Assembly (NCBI RefSeq): GCF_004005475.1
Contig: NZ_RZTZ01000003.1
Coordinates: 248,001-312,000 of the forward strand
From: Niallia taxi
GTDB lineage: Bacteria; Bacillota; Bacilli; Bacillales; Cytobacillaceae
Reading direction: 5' to 3'
DNA: 64,000 bases
In this document: piece by piece, positions 18,955 to 27,139 of the stretch
Position numbering within the stretch: the stretch's first letter is position 1
How the letters are laid out: every line of letters starts with the position of its first letter
Made by a program: the position numbers and the translations under genes
Notes under the pieces: model-generated
Told to the model about the DNA's origin: nothing
Databases searched by the model: none
What the model saw: the letters and a program-made list of their open reading frames with translations, nothing else

Positions 18955-18986
18955 GTTGCACTACATATAATTGCACATGCATGTAA
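18955..18986 (-). promoter_or_regulatory. Operator-like boxes upstream of the marR gene
   Basis: Two TTGCAC half-elements at 18956-18961 and 18971-18976. The second belongs to TTGCACATGCATGTA, the exact 15-mer found before the permease gene. The placement within 60 bp upstream of the start fits autorepression. Confidence 0.55.
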
Positions 18987-19154
18987 TTTTATGATAAAAG
19001 GAGCTTCCATGTCAATTATTTTTTATGTAAACATCATTTTAATAGTAAAAAAGGGATGAAACAATACTAAGTATAACCTGTCTAAACACGAGTAATAATT
19101 AAAATAATACATCTAACTTTAATGGGCTTGGGACTTTTAAATAAATGTGGTTTT

Positions 19155-19302
19155 AAAAGTGGTTCGTTTCATTGCGCTGCGCCCACTCGCTTACCGCGGG
19201 GAGGAAGATGCCACCTCATCTTCGCCTGCGGGGTCTCATCCTTTCCTCTTTTTCCCTTAGGAGTCGAGTGACCTCCGCTCCATTCCACTAAAGTTCTACC
19301 TA
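19155..19302. repeat. GC-rich interspersed repeat typical of Bacillaceae intergenic DNA
   Basis: A stretch of about 145 bp, clearly more GC-rich than its surroundings, with the run of motifs CACTCGCTTACCGCGGGG, GCCTGCGGGGTCTC, then AGGAGTCGAGTGACCTCCGC and CCACTAAAGTTCTAC. I recognise this as the pattern of repeated non-coding elements scattered through Bacillaceae genomes. No open reading frame fills it. The rest of the 18932-19409 gap holds only A+T-rich DNA and a terminator. Confidence 0.6.
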
Positions 19303-19320
19303 TTGTAATTAAGTTGATAA

Positions 19321-19365
19321 AAAAAACGAACTATCATTCAACAAAGTAGAATAGTTCGTTTTTTT
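19321..19365. terminator. Terminator downstream of the FrnE-like gene
   Basis: A 14-bp stem of AAAAAACGAACTAT (19321-19334) with its complement at 19351-19364, followed by T on both strands. Confidence 0.85.
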
Positions 19366-19409
19366 CAATCGATGTTACCTATTTATGTCCAAGCCTCTTA
19401 AATAATATG

Positions 19410-20132
19410 TTATTTTCCAGGGATTTCGCAGTTATCGTCTGTGCAAGCGGCGGCTGTGTTTCCTCCTGAAAGGTCTTGCAGCTTAGGGGCATTCCCTTCC
19501 TCTTCCCATACTTGCTGAAGTGCACGTCTGAAGGTTTCTGTCGGCTGTGCTCCTGAGATAGAATATTTCTGATTAATAACAAAAAACGGTACTCCAGTAA
19601 CTCCCATTTGCTGAGCTAGCGCTTCATCAATTCTGACATCATTTGCATATTTTGTGGAGTCATTCAAAACAGCTAAAGTTTCTTCTTTTTCAATTCCAGC
19701 AGTTTGAGCGATTTCTACTAATACATCATGATCACTTATTAGCTTCGATTCTGTAAAGTAAGAAGCTAATAGCTTTTCCGTCATTTCCTTTTCTTTGCCA
19801 ACAGTAGCAGCAAACTTCGCTAAACGATGTGCATCAAACGTATTTGTTGGTTTCATTTCATCAAAGTTAAATGTTAAGCCAACCTCGGCTGCTTGGCTTC
19901 CAATACCTTCATTTGCTCTCTTCGCTTCCTCGATGCTCATGCCATATTTTTTTGCCAAAGCTTCATTTATTCCTGTGCCAGAATATGTTTGTGCATTTGG
20001 GTCCAGCTCAAAGCTTTTGAACTCCACCTCAACCTGGTCTTTACCAGGGAATTGAGCAATTGCCTCCTCTAAGCGGCGTTTTCCTATATAACAAAATGGG
20101 CATACAAAATCTGACCATACTTCTATTTTCAT
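19410..20132 (-). CDS. DsbA-family thiol oxidoreductase, FrnE-like
   Basis: A 240-residue thioredoxin-fold protein of the FrnE/DsbA family. The active-site CPFC is at residues 11-14, the helical insert follows, and the cis-proline loop GVTGVPFFVIN lies near residue 180. There is no signal peptide, so it acts in the cytoplasm, probably as a disulfide isomerase/oxidase in stress tolerance as reported for FrnE proteins. An extra cysteine pair lies near the C-terminus (CTDDNC). ATG 20132 follows AGAGGT. It stands alone with its own terminator. Confidence 0.88.
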   Translation of the reverse strand: MKIEVWSDFVCPFCYIGKRRLEEAIAQFPGKDQVEVEFKSFELDPNAQTYSGTGINEALAKKYGMSIEEAKRANEGIGSQAAEVGLTFNFDEMKPTNTFDAHRLAKFAATVGKEKEMTEKLLASYFTESKLISDHDVLVEIAQTAGIEKEETLAVLNDSTKYANDVRIDEALAQQMGVTGVPFFVINQKYSISGAQPTETFRRALQQVWEEEGNAPKLQDLSGGNTAAACTDDNCEIPGK

Positions 20133-20258
20133 TATTGCTACCTCTTTTCATCAAGTACTTACTATAGACTTATATCTTTCCTAGTCTCTCTTTACCATTA
20201 TAAAATAATCAACTTAAATAAAAAATTAATACGCTCAAGCCCTACTCGATAAATAGAA

Positions 20259-20285
20259 AAGGAGCATCTTAAAAAGATGCTCCTT
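20259..20285 (-). terminator. Terminator of the holin gene
   Basis: A perfect 12-bp stem (20259-20270 with 20274-20285) with a 3-base loop and minus-strand T residues. It lies immediately downstream of the holin gene. Confidence 0.8.
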
Positions 20286-20289
20286 AGCT

Positions 20290-20529
20290 TTATTTCGCTT
20301 TTGTAAGATTATTTGCCTTCAAAACTTCCTTCTGCATTTTCCCTTTAGCTGTTACATAGTTATTTTTAAACCATGCAACCGCAGCAGATATTACCGTAAA
20401 GGCATTTGTTAAAATGTTTGTCCATTCCTCGCTTGTACCTGGGATTTCATATAGCCCAACAGATACTAAAACTTGGTTAACCAATGCAATTGCCAACACT
20501 AATGTACGGATAAGTGTGCCTCTATCCAT
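20290..20529 (-). CDS. SPP1-type phage holin, orphan
   Basis: A 79-residue protein that reads as a phage holin of the SPP1/XhlB family: RGTLIRTLVLAIALVNQVL forms the first membrane helix, a second helix lies near 38-55, and the C-terminus AWFKNNYVTAKGKMQKEVLK..NNLTK closely resembles B. subtilis XhlB (PBSX). Holins make membrane lesions that release endolysin. No endolysin, tail or other phage gene is near, and the gene has its own ribosome site (AAGGAGTG) and terminator, so it is either a prophage remnant or a domesticated holin. A CTGTCA/TGACAG inverted repeat at 20560-20581 may be a control site. Confidence 0.88.
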   Translation of the reverse strand: MDRGTLIRTLVLAIALVNQVLVSVGLYEIPGTSEEWTNILTNAFTVISAAVAWFKNNYVTAKGKMQKEVLKANNLTKAK

Positions 20530-20729
20530 AGATCAATCACTCCTTGTCCTTTTTTTGCACTGTCACCATATACTATGACAGCTCGTACCAATTCGGTAAC
20601 GGCTTTTGCATTAGGAAAGGAGTGAGATATAGCTGTCTTCAACTACTCACTTACTTCTTAAAATCTCCTTAGGATTCTAAAATTGATTAACTATTTAAGT
20701 TTCCAAGCCATGTTAAAAGTATAGTGACT

Positions 20730-20912
20730 TCAACTGTATCCTATATACATTAAAGTATAGAAAAGATAAGAAAATAAAATAGCGCCTGTTATCGTATGCT
20801 TTGTAGTTTCTTCCTTGTTGACTATCTTTTTTACAATGGAAACACATATCGAAAATAAAACTAATGCCGCTATTGGTGGCAAATAATAAAACAGCACAAC
20901 GTTCATTATCAT
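20730..20912 (-). CDS. Small two-helix membrane protein, unknown function
   Basis: A 60-residue protein with two hydrophobic helices (about residues 4-26 and 40-58) joined by a charged loop (KKIVNKEETTKH). No family recognised. The frame opens further upstream at 20960, but ATG 20912 has AGGAGAG eight bases before it and begins directly at the first helix. It is a single gene between the holin and minJ with no sign of shared function. Confidence 0.55.
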   Translation of the reverse strand: MIMNVVLFYYLPPIAALVLFSICVSIVKKIVNKEETTKHTITGAILFSYLFYTLMYIGYS

Positions 20913-21034
20913 AACTTCTCTCCTATCTGTAAACACTTCTAAGATTACATATATTACCATTATACTAAACTATTTTTAATATCGGAGCATTTTTTTGTTC
21001 CCTTTACTTTTCGGTTGAAATTCTCACACATAGA

Positions 21035-21068
21035 AAAAAGAGCTTGCCTCATTCAAGCAAGCTCTTTC
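21035..21068 (-). terminator. Terminator of minJ
   Basis: An 11-bp stem AAAGAGCTTGC (21037-21047) with GCAAGCTCTTT (21057-21067); minus-strand T-run follows. Confidence 0.85.
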
Positions 21069-21070
21069 TT

Positions 21071-22264
21071 TTATACTGCCGCATCATCCCTAGCCTTATC
21101 ATCCTGAATCATCAGAATACCAAGCTTATGATAGTCACCTTCGTACAGGGCCCGTTGTGCAAATCGGACCTCTCCATTTATATCGAGAACTTCTATCTTG
21201 CAATGTGCAGAGTTTTTTTGCAGTGCTCTGTATAACTGAATTTCATCATGCACAGAAATACTGTTTACTTTTGTGATGACTTCCCCTACCTTAAGGTCCA
21301 TCTTATCTGCTGGGGATTCAGGTACGACACCTAAAATCATAATACCGTTATTTTTCTTCGTGAAATAAAAGGCTTTATTTTTTTCCTTCGCTTTTTGGCT
21401 AGCTGTAATCCATTCGCGGCAAATGATTGCAACAAGAATGCTGCCAATTGCTGCTAGCGGGATAAAATACGCTGCAGCTGCACTGAACGCAATAAGTATT
21501 CCAAGCCAGAAGACCTTTCTGCCAACTGCTTTTATTGCAGGTGTTGGATGCATTCCCTGTACGGCTTGTCTAAATCCAAGCAAAAATGGCACAAAGATAA
21601 AGGAATATGTTTCATCACCAACAGTAAATGCAGGCCAGCCTTCGATCGGAATCGAGAGAATACCCTTTGGCAGGAACAAAAACATTGGCACAAGCCAGAC
21701 TCTTTCTGACAAATGTATGCCGATTGATTGGCCTCTGCTGCTTTTTTTCAAGCGAGGAGATGTTCCTTTACTGCCATTCTTCTCCATCAGCAAGCCTTCT
21801 GCTGCAAGCAGCAAGCCTAATACTGCAACAGCTGTCGGGAAAATATATGTATCTTCACCTATAGCCCCTTTGGAAAACAGGAAAAAATCCCAGCCCATAT
21901 AAAGGGAAGCCATTGTTGCCAATAACCCTAAACCAAGTGTATAAGCAGGAGAAAGCAAGCGTGTTTTTCCAAGTAACCCAAGCAGGATTGTAAATGCTCC
22001 TGTATAAATAATCAATTCCATCGGTACAACAAGAACGAGTCCAATTGAAAGGACGGACATGCACAGTCCTATAATAATTCCCATTGGCAGGAGCTGCCGC
22101 AGCTCATAAAAGGCATTTTTCGCCCTAATGGTAAATTCCTTTCTTTCCATCTTCACCCTCGAAACACCCAAGTAGGCAGCTAAAAGAAAGGAAACATAAA
22201 ACAAAGGATGAAGGAACAGCTTTCCAAATCCCTTTAAAAATTCAAACAGCCAATCTTGCCACAT
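21071..22264 (-). CDS. minJ: Cell division topological determinant MinJ
   Basis: A 397-residue polytopic membrane protein with about seven to eight helices and a C-terminal PDZ domain (about 300-380; GVVPESPADKMDLKVGEVI). Length, layout and the ctpB/ftsEX neighbourhood match B. subtilis MinJ (YvjD), which bridges DivIVA and MinD at the poles and septum to keep division at midcell; it also affects swarming. The start ATG 22264 has AAGGTGG eight bases upstream; an in-frame GTG at 22276 lies inside that ribosome site. In B. subtilis swrA lies next door; no swrA-like gene is seen here. Confidence 0.9.
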   Translation of the reverse strand: MWQDWLFEFLKGFGKLFLHPLFYVSFLLAAYLGVSRVKMERKEFTIRAKNAFYELRQLLPMGIIIGLCMSVLSIGLVLVVPMELIIYTGAFTILLGLLGKTRLLSPAYTLGLGLLATMASLYMGWDFFLFSKGAIGEDTYIFPTAVAVLGLLLAAEGLLMEKNGSKGTSPRLKKSSRGQSIGIHLSERVWLVPMFLFLPKGILSIPIEGWPAFTVGDETYSFIFVPFLLGFRQAVQGMHPTPAIKAVGRKVFWLGILIAFSAAAAYFIPLAAIGSILVAIICREWITASQKAKEKNKAFYFTKKNNGIMILGVVPESPADKMDLKVGEVITKVNSISVHDEIQLYRALQKNSAHCKIEVLDINGEVRFAQRALYEGDYHKLGILMIQDDKARDDAAV

Positions 22265-22400
22265 GAAGAGTCCCACCTTTTTTAAAAACTAGTTATTCCT
22301 ATTTGAACAAGAATGTGATATTCCTCATTATATAAATCTATTATATTCTACTAGCAAAGTAATAGAAAGACCAGGAAGGATAATTAGTGTAGAATCCAAG

Positions 22401-22431
22401 AAAAAAAACCTGCCAAAATGGCAGGCTTTTT
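22401..22431 (-). terminator. Terminator of tkt
   Basis: Stem CCTGCCA/TGGCAGG (22409-22415 with 22419-22425) with an A-run before and a T-run after, directly past the tkt stop. Confidence 0.85.
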
Positions 22432-22435
22432 CGAA

Positions 22436-24454
22436 TTATTTTGTTGCTTCTATAACCGCTTTTACTTTTGCTGATATGTTCTCAACTGTAAAGCCGTATT
22501 CTTGGAAAAGCTTGTCGGCTGGAGCAGATGCACCAAAATGGTCTATCGTAATATGCTCCCCTTTAGAACCGATGTACTCTCTCCATCCAAGTGAAGCACC
22601 TGCCTCAATTGCCACACGTGCTTGAATACCTTCTGGAAGCACACTTTCTTTATATTCCTTTGATTGTTTTTCGAACAAATCCCAGCTTGGCATGCTGACG
22701 ACACTTACATTAACGCCTTCTTGTGCAAGCGCTGCTTGTGCTTTCATTGCAAGAGAAACCTCTGAACCGCTGGCAAGCAGCAAGCCCTGTGCCTCACCTT
22801 TTGCTGCTGAAACTGTATATGCCCCTTTGCTTACACCTTCATATGCCGCTGACTTTGACAAGTCTAATGTTGGTAAGTTTTGGCGAGTAAGTACTAAAGC
22901 AGTCGGAGTATCCTTGCTTTCCAAGGCAATTTGCCATGCGGCTGCTGTTTCCTTCGCATCAGCAGGACGGATGACTGAAAGGCCTGGCATTGCACGCAAG
23001 GAAGCAAGCTGCTCAACTGGCTCATGTGTCGGACCATCCTCTCCTACAGCAATACTGTCATGTGTGAAGACATATGTTACAGGCAGCTTCATCAATGCTG
23101 CAAGACGAATTGCTGGACGAAGATAGTCAGAGAAAACAAAGAATGTTGCTCCGAATACTTTCACTCCACCATGCAATGCCATACCGTTGATAGCTGCACC
23201 CATTGCAAATTCACGAACACCGAACCAAATATTCTTCGCAGCATAGCTGTCGATTGCAAAATTCTTTTCACCAGCAATCAACGTTTTATTAGAGCCTGCC
23301 AAGTCAGCTGAACCGCCCATAAATGCGGGAATTGCTTTTGCAGCAGCTTGAATGCTTTTGCCAGAGGAATCTCTTGTTGCCATAGAGCTCCCCGCTTCAA
23401 AATCAGGCAGGCTTTCTTGTAGATTTGCAGGAACCTCACCCTTCACAGCTGTTTCAAACTGCTCGGCAAGCTCTGGATATGCAGATTTATATTTGTCATA
23501 CATTTCATTCCAATTATTTTCCTTTACTTGACCTTCTCCAGCTAAGCCGGCATAATGCTCAGCAACCTCTGCTGGCACATGGAAGGCTTCTTCATAATCC
23601 CAGCTGTATGCAGCTTTTGCAAGCAATGTTTCGTCCGCTCCAAGCGGCGCACCATGGGATGCTGATTTACCGCCTTTATTCGGAGAACCGTAGCCGATGA
23701 CTGTTTTAACTTCAATCAGTGTTGGCACATCTGATTTTTTCGCTTGAGAGATTGCTTTCTGAATTGCAGTAATATCAGTGCCATCCTCGACACGAAGGAC
23801 CTCCCACCCGTAAGCTTCAAAACGTTCTTGCACACTTTCAGAGAAGGAAAGATGTAGGTCACCATCAAGTGAAATATCATTTGAATCATAAAGGACAACC
23901 AATCTTCCCAGCTTAAGATGTGCTGCAAGAGAAGCTGCTTCTGCAGAAACACCCTCCATTAAATCACCATCTCCACAGATGCTGTATGTATAATGGTCAA
24001 CTACTTGATAGCCTTCTTTATTGTAAGTTTCAGCAAGATGCCTTTCTGCCATTGCCATTCCTACCGCCATAGCAACCCCTTGTCCAAGTGGACCTGTAGT
24101 TGCTTCCACTCCAGGAGTATGGCCGAATTCCGGATGTCCAGGAGTTTTGCTGCCCCATTGACGGAAGTTCTTCAAATCATCAATGCTCACACCATAATTA
24201 AACAAGTGCAGCAGACTGTACAACAGCATAGAACCGTGTCCTGCAGACAGCACAAAACGGTCTCTGTTAAACCAATTTGGGTTTGCTGGATTATGATTCA
24301 TTTCCTTTGCCCATAATGCATATGCCATCGGTGCTGCACCCATTGGCATTCCTGGGTGACCTGAATTGGATTTTTCGACAGCATCAATAGATAGTGTTCT
24401 GATTGTATTGATTGCCATTTGCTCAATATTCGTCTTCGTCATTTCACTCATCAT
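22436..24454 (-). CDS. tkt: Transketolase
   Basis: A thiamine-diphosphate enzyme that moves two-carbon units between sugar phosphates in the pentose phosphate pathway. The 672-residue length is standard. Visible signatures are [12 protein letters not shown] near the N-terminus, the ThDP motif [14 protein letters not shown], and the transketolase motif [20 protein letters not shown]. Two ATG codons lie in tandem at 24451 and 24454 near a weak GGGCGGG site; a third in-frame ATG at 24442 is possible. It is the last gene of an rpiB - PFK-like - tkt cluster, only 23 bp after the PFK-like gene, and has its own terminator. Confidence 0.95.
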   Translation of the reverse strand: MMSEMTKTNIEQMAINTIRTLSIDAVEKSNSGHPGMPMGAAPMAYALWAKEMNHNPANPNWFNRDRFVLSAGHGSMLLYSLLHLFNYGVSIDDLKNFRQWGSKTPGHPEFGHTPGVEATTGPLGQGVAMAVGMAMAERHLAETYNKEGYQVVDHYTYSICGDGDLMEGVSAEAASLAAHLKLGRLVVLYDSNDISLDGDLHLSFSESVQERFEAYGWEVLRVEDGTDITAIQKAISQAKKSDVPTLIEVKTVIGYGSPNKGGKSASHGAPLGADETLLAKAAYSWDYEEAFHVPAEVAEHYAGLAGEGQVKENNWNEMYDKYKSAYPELAEQFETAVKGEVPANLQESLPDFEAGSSMATRDSSGKSIQAAAKAIPAFMGGSADLAGSNKTLIAGEKNFAIDSYAAKNIWFGVREFAMGAAINGMALHGGVKVFGATFFVFSDYLRPAIRLAALMKLPVTYVFTHDSIAVGEDGPTHEPVEQLASLRAMPGLSVIRPADAKETAAAWQIALESKDTPTALVLTRQNLPTLDLSKSAAYEGVSKGAYTVSAAKGEAQGLLLASGSEVSLAMKAQAALAQEGVNVSVVSMPSWDLFEKQSKEYKESVLPEGIQARVAIEAGASLGWREYIGSKGEHITIDHFGASAPADKLFQEYGFTVENISAKVKAVIEATK

Positions 24455-24477
24455 TTCCCGCCCTTTATGGATTGTCG

Positions 24478-25344
24478 TTATTTATTCAAAAATGTAATTC
24501 CATCTGTGCGAACAGCCACTTGGCCTGTTTCCTGCTCATTCTGCACCCATGATAATATCTCTACTGCCAGTCCATTGGCAATGATTCGGTCTGCAGAAGT
24601 TGGATTTGTTCCCATGCAGAGTGCTTCATCAATTTCTGTGTATTTAAAGTCCACATTCAACTGGTCGACCACTTTTTCTTGAGCCTCATTTGCTGAAGCC
24701 TTGCTATAAACAATAACGGAGGACGTGTTCCACTCTGTAAAGCTGTTTTCAATTCGTTCTCTTAAAGAAAGTATTTCCTCTTCACTAGCTGCCTGTGTAA
24801 AATAATGACCATCTCCTGCAATAGAGATATCCTTCAGCATTTTTGTGGAGGGGCTTCCATCTATAGAAAAACCGAATAACCGCGGTTTATCATACTTCAA
24901 CGAATTAATCGTATCTTTGACTCTTAAAATATTATCAACAATGCTGTTAACAGCAGTATCATATCCTAAAGAAGAATCAGAACCTTCCATATCGTTATAT
25001 ATTGATACTGGCACAAACAAAGAACGAACAGAAGAACGGCCAGCAAGATGCGTTTCCCATTTTTCCTTTGCCTCTTTATTTCCGATAACAACAGCAGCGT
25101 CCACTGCCGAGAAAATTTCTTCCCATTTATTATCTTCAGGATATGCAGACATCATCAGCATAGATTGGCTTAAATAAGGAGCGTCGCTGTTAATGTTCAA
25201 CTCTCTATACGTTGCTGTACCTGTATCCTTTTCTATCTCCATTCCTACCAATTCGTGCTTAGAAGCCAAATGAAGCTGCATTTTATACACTATTTGTTTG
25301 ACCCCTGCAGGCAAACTCCCAAAGACAATTACTCCCACTTTCAA
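24478..25344 (-). CDS. Degenerate phosphofructokinase-like protein (probable pseudoenzyme)
   Basis: A 288-residue protein that keeps the frame of a bacterial ATP-PFK but not its catalytic residues. Residues 110-145 ([27 protein letters not shown]) line up with the PFK segment [23 protein letters not shown]. The catalytic TIDND has become SIYND, so the base Asp is Y116. The GGDSPG phosphate loop is GSLPAGV, and the GGDGS loop at about 87 is GNKEA. It is therefore unlikely to phosphorylate fructose 6-phosphate. Position between rpiB and tkt suggests a regulatory or binding role in pentose phosphate metabolism. Start TTG 25344 has AGGGGG eight bases upstream. Assignment rests on my own alignment by eye. 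Confidence 0.7.
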   Translation of the reverse strand: MKVGVIVFGSLPAGVKQIVYKMQLHLASKHELVGMEIEKDTGTATYRELNINSDAPYLSQSMLMMSAYPEDNKWEEIFSAVDAAVVIGNKEAKEKWETHLAGRSSVRSLFVPVSIYNDMEGSDSSLGYDTAVNSIVDNILRVKDTINSLKYDKPRLFGFSIDGSPSTKMLKDISIAGDGHYFTQAASEEEILSLRERIENSFTEWNTSSVIVYSKASANEAQEKVVDQLNVDFKYTEIDEALCMGTNPTSADRIIANGLAVEILSWVQNEQETGQVAVRTDGITFLNK

Positions 25345-25395
25345 AGCATTTTACCCCCTAAATTTTTGCATGCGTTTTTACTTTCGTATAATGGT

Positions 25396-25424
25396 ATTAT
25401 ATAGGATTATGAGAACAATGGAAA
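25396..25424 (-). promoter_or_regulatory. Possible SigA promoter for the PFK-like gene and tkt
   Basis: On the minus strand TTTCCA (25419-25424), a 17-bp spacer and TATAAT (25396-25401) lie in the 135-bp gap between rpiB and the PFK-like gene. The -10 is perfect and the -35 matches four of six positions. Confidence 0.4.
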
Positions 25425-25479
25425 AAAACTTGTCTTTTAGAGGATTATTTTTAGCAGATTTTTCAGATATCTCCCTTAG

Positions 25480-25926
25480 TCAGCACAGCTCTGCTTCCAA
25501 ATTACTGATAGCGTTTACCCTTTGGGCATGCCTGCCTCCTAGAAATTCAGCATTCAGCCATGTATCCACAATAGCTAAGGCTAATCCCTCTCCAGTTACA
25601 CGCTCCCCTAAACAAAGAATATTGCTGTCATTATGCTCCCTTGTAGCTTTAGCAGTAAACACATCCCCAACTGCAGCAGCACGAATCCCATTTAATTTAT
25701 TTGCGGCAATGCTCATGCCAATCCCTGTTCCACAACAAAGAATGCCTAATTTTGCTTCACCAGCATTAACAGCATCTCCCACCTTCTTAGCATACCCTGG
25801 AAAATCGACACTCTCTGTGCCCGTACACCCGAAATCAAGGACCTCAAGGCCCTTCTCTGCTAAATATGCTTTTACTGCTTCTTTCAAACGAAAGCCGCCA
25901 TGATCACTTGCAATTGCCAGCTTCAA
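25480..25926 (-). CDS. rpiB: Ribose-5-phosphate isomerase B
   Basis: A 148-residue RpiB/LacA/LacB-family sugar-phosphate isomerase. Motifs: IASDHGGFRLKE at the N-terminus, the catalytic-cysteine loop LCCGTGIGMSIAANK, and REHNDSNILCLG near the C-terminus. It interconverts ribose and ribulose 5-phosphate; allose 6-phosphate isomerase activity is possible in the family. It leads a cluster with the PFK-like gene and tkt, and three ACGTACAT boxes lie upstream. RpiA is also encoded in this window, so the two forms probably serve different conditions. Confidence 0.92.
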   Translation of the reverse strand: MKLAIASDHGGFRLKEAVKAYLAEKGLEVLDFGCTGTESVDFPGYAKKVGDAVNAGEAKLGILCCGTGIGMSIAANKLNGIRAAAVGDVFTAKATREHNDSNILCLGERVTGEGLALAIVDTWLNAEFLGGRHAQRVNAISNLEAELC

Positions 25927-25979
25927 TTCCCTATCCCCTTCCTAACTATTTTAGAACTTTTCATGAAATTTATTTTGAC

Positions 25980-26076
25980 ACGTACATTTTACCATATATT
26001 CGTACGTACATGTATAGAGAAAATAGTTTTTTTTTTATAAAATGTATTATTAATATAACAATGGTACGTACATGTA
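25980..26076 (-). promoter_or_regulatory. Cluster of ACGTACAT boxes upstream of rpiB
   Basis: ACGTACAT occurs three times in the same orientation: 25980-25987, 26004-26011 and 26066-26073. The last two are part of an exact 12-mer TACGTACATGTA (26003-26014 and 26065-26076). Such a repeat in a 371-bp gap before the rpiB gene looks like a regulator binding array. The rest of the gap (26077-26254) is A+T-rich with no gene seen. Confidence 0.5.
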
Positions 26077-26254
26077 ATGCGATAATTAAAATAAGGTCAG
26101 ACCTTTCAGCAAAATAGATGTTAGTTTATTTAAGAAATATTTCAAAAAGCTTCGCCTATTGTTTATCTAAGAAGTCCACTCTCCCCTTGAAATGGAAACT
26201 AATGAAGTTTTGTTTTGTGAGGCTTTTATAAAACAACTCCCCTTCAACATAGAT

Positions 26255-26285
26255 AAAAAAGCCTGATCCATTTGGATTCAGGCCT
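26255..26285 (-). terminator. Terminator of the aldo/keto reductase gene
   Basis: Stem GCCTGATCC (26261-26269) with GGATTCAGGC (26274-26283), one bulge, and a minus-strand T-run (A-run 26255-26260). Confidence 0.75.
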
Positions 26286-26297
26286 TTATCATAAGTA

Positions 26298-27137
26298 TTA
26301 AAAATCAAAATTATCCGGATCTGGACCAACACGCAGGTCTTCATTCAAGCCTGCAATTTGCTCCATTTCTTCTGTAGTTAAGGAGAAATCAAACACATCT
26401 GCATTTTCGATGATACGATGCTCTTTAATAGATTTAGGAATAGTAATGACTCCATTTTGTAAATCCCAGCGAATGATAACTTGTGCAACAGATTTATTAT
26501 ATTTTGCAGCAATTGTCATTAACAGGCTATTATCTAAAAGCTTGCCTTGCATTAACGGCGACCACGCTTCAACTTGGATGCCGTGCTGCTGGCAAAAAGA
26601 TCTTAATTCTACTTGTGTTAGCTTTGGATGGAACTCGACTTGGTTAATCATTGGTTTCATTTCCGCATCCTTCATTAACTCCTCCAAATGATGAATTTGG
26701 AAGTTGCTTACACCGATTGCCTTTACCTTTCCATTCTTATAAAGTGTTTCTAGCGCTCTCCAAGCCTCTTTATATTTATTAGCTTTTGGCCAGTGGATTA
26801 AATAAAGATCCAAATAATCCAATCCTAGCTTTTCTAAGCTAGTTTCAAACGCAGCAAGTGTTTTTTCATAGCCTAAATCTTCATTCCAAACTTTAGACGT
26901 GATGAAAAGCTCTTCGCGACTGATACCAGCTTCCGCAAGTCCTTCCTTGATGCCTTGCCCAACACCTGTTTCATTTTGATAAATAGCCGCCGTATCAATA
27001 CTGCGATATCCATTTTTTATCGCTGTGCGAACAGACTCAACAACAGTGGAACCATCTTCCACTTGAAATACACCCAGTCCTAACCATGGCATTTGGACTC
27101 CATTTGATAATGCAACTGTATCTTGTAAATGTTTCAT
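26298..27137 (-). CDS. ytbE: Aldo/keto reductase (YtbE/YvgN-like)
   Basis: A 279-residue NADPH-dependent aldo/keto reductase (AKR5-type). Catalytic residues can be read: D and Y in SIDTAAIYQNE (about 47-57), K in SKVWNED, and H in LIHWPKAN; the phosphate-binding end is IPKSIKEHRI. It reduces small aldehydes such as glyoxal or methylglyoxal. It is two bases downstream of an MFS transporter gene and shares a regulator gene divergently, the arrangement of ytcD-ytbD-ytbE in B. subtilis, which supports the symbol. ATG 27137 begins right after the MFS stop, so the two are likely coupled in translation. Confidence 0.88.
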   Translation of the reverse strand: MKHLQDTVALSNGVQMPWLGLGVFQVEDGSTVVESVRTAIKNGYRSIDTAAIYQNETGVGQGIKEGLAEAGISREELFITSKVWNEDLGYEKTLAAFETSLEKLGLDYLDLYLIHWPKANKYKEAWRALETLYKNGKVKAIGVSNFQIHHLEELMKDAEMKPMINQVEFHPKLTQVELRSFCQQHGIQVEAWSPLMQGKLLDNSLLMTIAAKYNKSVAQVIIRWDLQNGVITIPKSIKEHRIIENADVFDFSLTTEEMEQIAGLNEDLRVGPDPDNFDF

Positions 27138-27139
27138 GT

